Positions 57,067 through 64,000 of a stretch of DNA of 64,000 nucleotides are shown one piece after another. Position numbers and translations under genes: made by a program. The notes under the pieces are model-generated. The model was not told the origin of the DNA, made no database searches, and saw only the letters and a list, made by a program, of their open reading frames with translations. Numbering within the stretch: position 1 is the stretch's first letter; every line of letters begins with the position of its first letter. The stretch is from Triticum aestivum (taxonomy: Eukaryota > Streptophyta > Magnoliopsida > Poales > Poaceae): the NCBI RefSeq assembly GCF_018294505.1, contig NC_057807.1:170404883-170468882 (forward strand). Reading direction: 5' to 3'.

Positions 57067-58968
57067 ATGCCACCTAAGAAGAAGGCTTCGGAGGCAGCTG
57101 TTCCGTCCGCGTCGCTTCCGCCGCCCCCGGAGCAAACGGGTGGTGGAGTGGACGCCGGCGGAAGAAAGGGCATCGACGAGGGTGCTCACAGTGCTGCCAA
57201 GTCCAAGGACAAGGCAGCACAGACCTCGGCGTCCGTACGCGCACCACGCCCGTCTCAGGAGGTGCGGGACCAGCAGCGTCATGGCGTTCGGAGCGCCATA
57301 CGTCCGCTAGGCCAAGATCAAGCTGGTGGTCCTTGCGGCGTACAAGACCAGCATGCACGCCAACATGCTGGCCCGAGCGAAGTACGGTCGCTTGGACGGG
57401 ACACTGCTCCTTCTAACGTGGTTTGGAGTCCGAGCATGTCCCGCTCCTCGCACCGTTCACCTCTGCCACCCACCACTCCAGCGGAAGCCTTGGCGTGAGC
57501 TCAACTGCTTCTAGATTACCCTCCGACGGCGGACAAGACCGACGAGTGGAGGGCCACTATCCAGAGCCTCATTGGCTTCGCCAACGGCGACACTGCGCGG
57601 CAACCAAGCACCTCGCTGCCGCGGCAAGACTGCCGGACGCGAGCCGATGGCAACAAGACCGATGGAGGTGCAACTTCCATGCACTCTCCACCTCGAAGGC
57701 CAAGATCACCGACTCGCCGGATCCACCCCGACAGCGGCTCCACCGCGTCGTCGGATCCATGAGCTCGTAGCGACCAGCGCCAAGTTCTCGATGAACGGCA
57801 ACAAGAGGACGCTCGTACTCGCATTGAGCGCCGAAGAGAAGCGCGGCGTCAATCTGACCAGCGCGATGGGCCCTCTGTCGACATGCACGCGCCGGGGGAA
57901 CCAGGCGACTTGCCGTACGCAGTAGGTTGCCCTGCATTCACCCATGAGCTGCGACAAGTCCAGTGGCCCAGCAAGAAAAACTTCAAACCAGACGTACCGG
58001 AGAAGTACGATGGCAAGTCGCATCTGTTGGAGTTCCTCAGCATCTACACCATCGCGGTGCAGGCTGCCGGGGGACGGGACGACAAGATCCTTGCCAACTA
58101 CTTCCCGCTGGTGCTCAAGCCCAACGTCAGATCCTGGCTCATGCACTTGCCGGACAACTCCATCTCCTCTTGGGCAGATCTATGCCATCAGTTTGTCGGC
58201 GCCTTTACAGGCGGCCACAAGCCACATGGCCAAGAGAGCGACCTTCATCTGCTAGCCCAGAAGGAAGGAGAGTCCCTGCGCAAGTACATTTAGAGATTCA
58301 GCCGTGTACAGCACAACATCCCAGATGTCCACCCTGGCGCGGTCATCAGCGCGTTTCAACAGAACGTGCGAAACCGCAGGATGAGGGAGGAGATGGCGAT
58401 GTGCAAGATCAGGGACGTCAGCGAGCTTTATGCCTTGGCCGACAACTGCGCACGTGCTGAAGAGGGGAGGAGGCTCCCCGGAGAGAACACAGGAGCAGGA
58501 GGGTCTGACAGTGAGGATGCCGCCCTGACAATTAAAGGCCGGCGGGGGAACAATAGAAGAGAGAAGGGCAAGGAAGTGCTAGCTGTCGAGCAAACCGGCA
58601 ACGGAGGTGGCGCCAAGGAAGCTAAGGATGGTGGCTCCGGCAAGGAGTCCCAGGCTGTGGCAGCCGCTGACAAGCAGGACAGCTCCGGCAAGCAGTATTG
58701 CAAGATCCACCGCAGCAAGGGCCACGACCTCCAGAGCTGCAAGAAGGTCGAGCAGCTTGTTGAGCAGCAAAAGGCTGAGTACGAGCGACGCAACAAGGAG
58801 AAGGCCCATGAAGGTGCTGGTGGAGCCGGCAAGAAATGCCCCGGCCGGGGAGGACGCCGCGGCAATGCCAAGCAGCGGCAAGGAGACAGACCTCCCCGCG
58901 GCCGCGACAAGGATGAAGACGACGACGATGACGAAGACATGGATGATGAAGAGGCCGATGAGCAGGAA
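57067..58968 (+). pseudogene. Element H gag
   Basis: ATG 57067 (MPPKKKASEAAVPSASLPPP). The frame continues through PTADKTDEWRATIQSLIGF, an Arg/Gln-rich helix (QVLDERQQEDARTRIERRRE), and the capsid core LRQVQWPSKKNFKPDVPEKY, WADLCHQFVGAFTGG. A CHHC zinc knuckle variant follows: YCKIHRSKGHDLQSC. After it comes a Gly/Arg-rich then strongly acidic DEDDDDDEDMDDEEADEQEF spacer. Stops: TGA 57496-57498, TGA 57760-57762, TAG 58291-58293. Everything else stays in one frame for 630 codons. Confidence 0.87.
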
Positions 58969-59856
58969 TTTCAGAAAGCCACAGAGGTCCTGTGCGTTGA
59001 CGGCGGTGCTTCTCTGCATACTTCACACCGCCAACTCAAGCAGTGCATGCGGGAAGTTAATGTAGCAGAGCCATCCGTAGAGTCACGCAAGCCCCTGAAA
59101 TGGTCCAGCACGCCTATCATCTTTGATATTGAGGACCACCCTGATCACATAACTGCGGTCGGGTGCTTGCCGATGTTGGTTTCTCCAACTATCCGCAACC
59201 TCAAGGTCACGAAGATGCTAGTTGACGGCGGGGCCGGCTTGAACCTGATATCCTCCATAGTCCTCCAGAAACTCCAGATCCCTGACAGCGAGCTCGAAGA
59301 GACCAGCACATTCCAAGGAATCAACCCGGGAAGGAGCAAGCCGAAGGGAAAGATCACGCTGCCGGTCACATTTGGCAGCGAGCTGAACTTCAGAACTGAG
59401 AGGGTCACTTTTGATGTTGCTGACTTTACATTGCCCTACAATGGAATCCTTGGCCGTCCGGCACTCGCCAAGTTCATGGCAGCCTCTCACTATGCATACA
59501 ACATGCTCAAGATGCCAGGCCCGATAAGTGTCATCTCTGTCCCTGGCGACAAGAAGGATGCCCTTATCTGCGCCGACAAGATTTACCGGGAAGCAGCAGC
59601 CGCAGCCGATCGCAAGTCACTTGGCGCTGAAGCTCCCGGGGGGAAGAAGAAGACCAAGTCCGGCAAGAGCTCTGATGCCCACTCCGGCAAGTGCACCTCT
59701 TCGGAGTGCTGCGCTACCGTCCAGGACGCACCATCGAGCTTCACCGGCAAGTACAAGAAGACGATGGCAGCTCCACCTGAGACCAAGAAGGTGTCCGCCA
59801 AGGAGGACGGCACTAGTGGTACCTTCACCATCAGTGCCACTCTCGACCCCAAATAG
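58969..59856 (+). pseudogene. Element H protease
   Basis: Same frame. VTKMLVDGGAGLNLISSIVL is the active site (DGG). LPYNGILGRPALAKFM carries the ILGR flap partner. A Lys/Ser-rich linker with SGK repeats leads to TAG 59854-59856; the matching codon in C is CAG (minus 24844-24842). Confidence 0.9.
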
Positions 59857-61095
59857 GAAAGCGCGCTCATTGCTTTCCTGCGGGCGAACGTCGATGTGTT
59901 TGCATGGCAACCGTCTGACATCCCCGGTGTTCCCAGGAAAGTAATTGAGCACCACCTAGCCGTTTGTCCACATGTGCGGCCTGTCAAGCAGAAAGCCAGG
60001 AAGCAAGCAGTGGAGCGCCAAGAATTTATCGCAGAAGAAATCAGGAAGTTGGAAGCAGGAGGCCTTGTCAGAGGAGTGCTCCATCCCACGTGGTTGGCCA
60101 ATCCTGTAGTTGTGCGCAAGGCCAACGGGAAATGGAGGCTTTGTATAGACTTCACTGATGTCAATAAAGCTTGTCCCCAAGATCCATTTCCCTTGCCGCG
60201 CATCGACCAGATTGTTGACTCCACAGCCGGATGTGATTTGCTTTCATTTCTTGATGCATCCTCAGGATACCATCAGATCTTCATGGCAGAAGAAGATGAG
60301 GAGAAAACCGCGTTCATCACCCCATGTGGCACATATTGTTTCGTACGGATGCCCTTCGGGTTAAAGAATGCTAGTTCAACGTTTGCAAGGGTAGTCCATG
60401 TCGCTTTTGAACCCCAGATACACAGAAATGTGGAAGCCTACATGGATGATATAGTGGTCAAGAGCAAAGACAAGGCTACTCTGATTCAAGATTTAGATGA
60501 AACCTTTGCAAATCTGCGCAAGATCAACCTCAAGCTCAATCCCGAGAAGTGCTTGTTTGGAGTCCCTTCCGGCAAGCTTCTCGGGTTCTTTGTGTCTCAG
60601 CGGGGGATTGAAGCCAACCCCGACAAGATCAAGGCCATTGAGCAGATCGAAGCATCGAAGCGCGTTAAGGATGTACGAAGGCTTGCCGGTTGCGTGGCTG
60701 CTCTCAGCAGGCTTATCTCTAAGTCTGCTGAGCGCGCCTTGCCGTTTTTCAAAATATTGAAAAAGGCAGGTCCAATGAAATGGACTCCAGAAGCGGAGGC
60801 TGCGCTGCAGGACTTGAAGAGGTACCTGTCCTCCACTCCAATACTTGTCGCACCTAAGCCACAAGAGAAGTTGCTGCTATATCTAGCAGCAACCAATCAA
60901 GTGGTTAGTGCTGCGTTAGTAGCGGAGAGGGAGGCGGACGATGAGCCAGCAACCGCGGAAGGTGAATCCTGCGACAAGCAGGGGGCTTCTCCGACAAGCT
61001 CTGGTCCCGACAAAGATGGATCTGCGCAGGCATGCAAGGAGGTGCAGAAGAAAGTGGTGCAGCGCCCCGTTTACTTTGTCAGTTCCCTTCTGTAG
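59857..61095 (+). pseudogene. Element H reverse transcriptase
   Basis: Same frame, complete RT: FLRANVDVFAWQPSDIPGVP, WLANPVVVRKANGKW, FPLPRIDQIVDSTAG, FGLKNASSTFARV, YMDD (EAYMDDIVVKSKDK), LGFFVSQRGIEANPDK. About 110 residues of thumb and connection lead to QRPVYFVSSLL and TAG 61093-61095, where D keeps CAG at 14315-14317. No missense change in the catalytic box. Confidence 0.94.
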
Positions 61096-62790
61096 GGGGC
61101 TAGATCAAGGTACTCTGGTGTGCAGAAATTGCTTTTCGGCCTTCTGATGGCCTCGAGAAAGCTGCGCCATTACTTCCAGGCACATGAGATCACAGTTGTC
61201 ACTCGCTTTCCGTTGAAAAGGATATTGCAGAATCCAGAAGAAACAGGCAGGATTGTCGAGTGGGCACTGGAACTGTCAAGCTTTGGCCTCAAGTTTGAGA
61301 GCACTTCAACTATCCAAAGCAGGGCACTGGCAGAATTCATAGCAGAGTGGACGCCAACACCAGATGAAGAAATTCCAGAAACGAGCGTCCCCGTCAAGGA
61401 GGCAAGCAAAGAGTGGCTGATGTACTTTGATGGTGCCTTCTCGCTGCAAGGCGCCGGTGCTGGCGTGCTGCTTGTCGCACCCACCGGAGAGCACCTCAAG
61501 TACGTAGTCCAGATGCACTTTCCCAAGGAGCAAGCAACGAACAATACCGCAGAGTATGAGGGTTTGCTTGCCGGCCTCAGAATCGCAGCAGACCTTGGGA
61601 TCAAGAAGCTCATTGTCAGGGGTGACTCACAGCTTGTCGTCCGCCAAGTGAACAAGAGCTACCAGAGTCCGTTGATGGAAGCCTATGTCGATGAAGTGAG
61701 GAAGCTAGAAGAACACTTTGACGGCCTGCAAATGGAACATGTTCCACGAGCTCAGAATGATATTGCTGATGGCCTGTCAAAGTGCGCCGCACTAAAGTTA
61801 CCTGTGGAACCAGGGATCTTTGTGCTCAAGCTGACTCAACCATCCGTGACACCATCGACCGGACAGAGCAAGAAGAGGAAGTTGGTTTCTGGTGACTACT
61901 TTCCGGCAGAGCTTCCCGAAGCCGCCGCCAAGAAGGTCCCCAAGATCGACGCCAAGAGTGCTGAGGAGCAGTCTGCTCCGGCGAGCCTTACGGTTTGTTC
62001 CGTTGAAGCAGACGCTCCCGACAAGTTTTGCTCCGGCAAGCTTGCCGGGGAGCATCACGCTCCGGCTGAGCCGCAGGTTCTTGCCGTACAAGCAGATGTT
62101 CCTGCAGCAGTAAATATGCCTTTGGTCCTTGTTGTCGAGCCGCAAGCTCCAGCATGGGCGCAGCAAATTGTCCATTTCCTTCAGACAGGAGAGCTTCCCA
62201 AAGAGCAAGAAGAAGCAGAAAGAGTAGCCCGGCAGTCAAGTATGTACAAGTTTGTCGACAACACACTGTACAGAATAAGACTCAATAGTGTGAAATTGAA
62301 GTGTATTCGCTGGGAAGATGGACAACAGCTGTTGGCAGAGATACATGGAGGCATATGTGGTCACCACATTAGCGCAAGAGCACTTGCCGGCAAAGTGTTC
62401 CGGCAAGGTTTCTTCTGGCCGACAGCCCTCCAGGATGCAACTGCACAAGTAACCAAGTGTGAAGCGTGCCAGTTCCATTCCAAACAGATACACCAGCCAG
62501 CTCAAGCTCTCCAGACGATCCCTTTATCTTGGCCATTTTCGGTCTGGGGGCTCGACATCCTCGGCCCCTTTCCCCGAGCTGTCGGGGGCTTTGAGTTCTT
62601 GTACGTCGCCATCGACAAGTTCACAAAGTGGCAGGAAGTGGAACCAGTGAAGAAGGTGACAGCACAGTCAGCAGTCAAGTTCTTCAGGTCGATTGTTTGC
62701 CGTTTCGGGATACCTAACAGGATCATCACCGACAACGGCACGCAATTCACGAGCCGCACCTTCATGCAGTATGTCCAAGATCCTTGCGCC
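61096..62790 (+). pseudogene. Element H RNase H and integrase to deletion point
   Basis: Same frame. RNase H: WLMYFDGAFS, NTAEYEGLLAGL, VRGDSQLVVRQ, NDIADGLSK, all four acidic residues present. Then a Pro/Ala/Glu-rich connection with CSGKLAGEH. Integrase HHCC: EIHGGICGHH and CEACQFH. Catalytic Asp in WGLDILGPF and in IITDNGTQFTS. The frame runs on past the deletion at about 62800 into nonsense until 63009. Confidence 0.93.
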
Positions 62791-63334
62791 AAGGTCTGCT
62801 TTGCTGCGAGGACTCAAGACCAGAACTTTCGACAGGCTGCGCAAGTGCGGAAGAAACTGGATCAAGGAGCTACCGGTGGTTCCTTGGTCGATCAGAACGA
62901 CGCCAAATCGAGCCACTGGCCTGACACCTTTTGCTCTAGTCTATGGAGCAGAGGCAGTTCTCCCCACAGAACTCGTTTACGGGTCGCCTCGAGTGCTCGC
63001 TTACGATGAGCTCGAGCAAGAGCAGCTGCGACAAGATGATGCGCTGCTCCTTGAGGAAGACCGTCTTCAGGCTGCTGTGCGAGACGCTCGCTACCAGCAA
63101 GCTTTGCGTCGCTACCATAGCCGCAAAGTTAAAGCCAGAAGTTTCGAGGAAGGCGACCTTGTTCTTCAGCGCGTTCAATCCGCCAAGAATTCCAACAAGT
63201 TGACACCGAAGTGGGAAGGCCCTTATTGGGTGAAACGAGTCACTAGGCCTGGTGATGTCTGCCTTGAGACCGAAGATGGCATTCCGGTGAGCAACTCCTG
63301 GAACATTGAACATCTTTGTAAGTTTTACCCATAG
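62791..63334 (+). pseudogene. Element H integrase C-terminus, frameshifted
   Basis: After the deletion, the sequence continues in another frame: [63 protein letters not shown], ending CKFYP with TAG 63332-63334. The missing piece carries the catalytic Glu motif (NGQAE in D). The integrase is dead by both frame and active site. Confidence 0.9.
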
Positions 63335-64000
63335 GGCGCGGTTGCTGGGAGCTTTTCCGGCAACCACCTTTTGTACAAGTCTTGCCGCTGTTGCATGTAA
63401 TCCTTTGTACAAAGCCGGGCGCAGACCCCGTGCATAAATAAAGTTCATGGGCCCCGCACATCTTGTCAATTTCATGCTGTATTCCTTTTTGCATACGTTA
63501 TCTGACATTTTGTGCAGCACCTACCTCCGGTAAGCGATAACGAGCCGTAAGGCTCCATATCTTTATTTTCTCTTCTCTCTTTTTCTCAAGAAGGAAAAGG
63601 TTCCCTCGCACACAAGGTTTGCCGGGGGGGAAAGGAGAAGATAATGGTGTGGACCAGGCTGTTCAAGAGAGTTTCGCCTTGCCGGGAAGCAAACGACAAA
63701 GAAGCTAAGTCGCCAATGTTTGAGCGATCTGTTTTTAAAATTTTAAGTTATTTTCCTTGAACGACCGTGCTTTGTATGGAAAACATGTGCGTGAAGGAAC
63801 CAACTCGCAGCTAGTTGCGCCCTTACTTTGTTTCGAGTCCGCTCAACAACTTAAGTGAGCTGCGACTAGTTGCGACAAGGTTGCTTGTCCGTAGCGGCAC
63901 CGCCAGCAGGCTGCTGAAGTTCCGCACTCAGCGCTCGCGGCAAGGGTACCTGCGCCGGCAAGTTTTCCTAAAAAGCGTAGGGCAGAAACATACAAAGCCA
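63335..64000 (+). other. Element H 3' non-coding region, partial
   Basis: Matches D's 16524-16660 at first, then diverges. No coding on either strand that I trust. If H follows D, an antisense B3-like gene should lie 1-2 kb beyond the right edge. Confidence 0.55.

Larger units (their letters stand above)
56026..64000 (+). mobile_element. Element H: best preserved gypsy element, partial
   Basis: 5' LTR 56026-56979, primer-site region 56982-57001, then one reading frame from 57067 to about 62790 covering gag, protease, RT, RNase H and most of integrase, with five in-frame stops. A deletion of about 55 bp in integrase shifts the last part. The 3' LTR lies beyond the window. Pol is close to D's throughout, so D and H are related families. 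Confidence 0.92.

Overview
This window contains no recognisable intact host gene, tRNA or rRNA. It is a stack of nested Ty3/gypsy LTR retrotransposons with multi-kilobase LTRs. The nesting, the 4 kb LTRs, the GC-rich blocks inside LTRs and the pol types point to a large-genome grass, most likely Triticeae (wheat, Aegilops or barley). That is a judgement from general pattern; no database was searched. I give working letters to the elements and no published family names.

Layout. A (<1-5782, minus) is a gypsy element running off the left edge: an open gag-protease frame, an initiator-Met-type primer site and a 4065 bp 5' LTR. It interrupts B (5783-7378 plus 26935-28077, plus), which shows only its 3' part: an antisense gene and a truncated 3' LTR. 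C (7379-26934, minus) sits inside B with a near-perfect 5 bp target duplication (GATGA/TATGA). D (8312-20091, plus) sits inside C. A solo LTR of the A type (8764-12937, perfect CCCGA duplication) sits inside D. E (28078-47133, plus) is a full-length element with 473 bp LTRs, and its 3' LTR is split by F (37661-47099, plus, CTCTA/CCCTA). F has 4.3 kb LTRs, 62 bp tandem repeats and only 809 bp of internal sequence, so it is a large retrotransposon derivative. A 2.1 kb stretch (47134-49230) is not LTR sequence and holds two small broken coding fragments. G (49231-56025, minus) is an old, internally deleted chromovirus-like element. It is cut by H (56026->64000, plus), the best-preserved element.

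The pol genes of C, D, E and H have gag, DGG-type protease (seen in C, E and H), RT (YVDD or YMDD), RNase H and a DDE integrase, in the order of the Tat-like branch of Ty3/gypsy. All are broken. H is a single frame from 57067 to about 62790 with only five in-frame stops, followed by a deletion that removes the integrase catalytic Glu. Where copies in this window can be compared, stops are often TAG where the relative has CAG, or TGA at Arg positions. That is the expected trace of cytosine methylation and deamination.

The most interesting layer is antisense. Four elements carry a gene on the strand opposite to gag-pol, between integrase and 3' LTR. In B and E it is a 'putative gypsy type transposon' (Transposase_28-like) gene. 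In C and D it is a B3 DNA-binding-domain-like gene. In B, C and D it has its own TATA box 75-100 bp upstream of the start codon, and B and D share an identical 16 bp TATA core. So several related retroelements appear to carry independently promoted accessory genes reading against their own genome.
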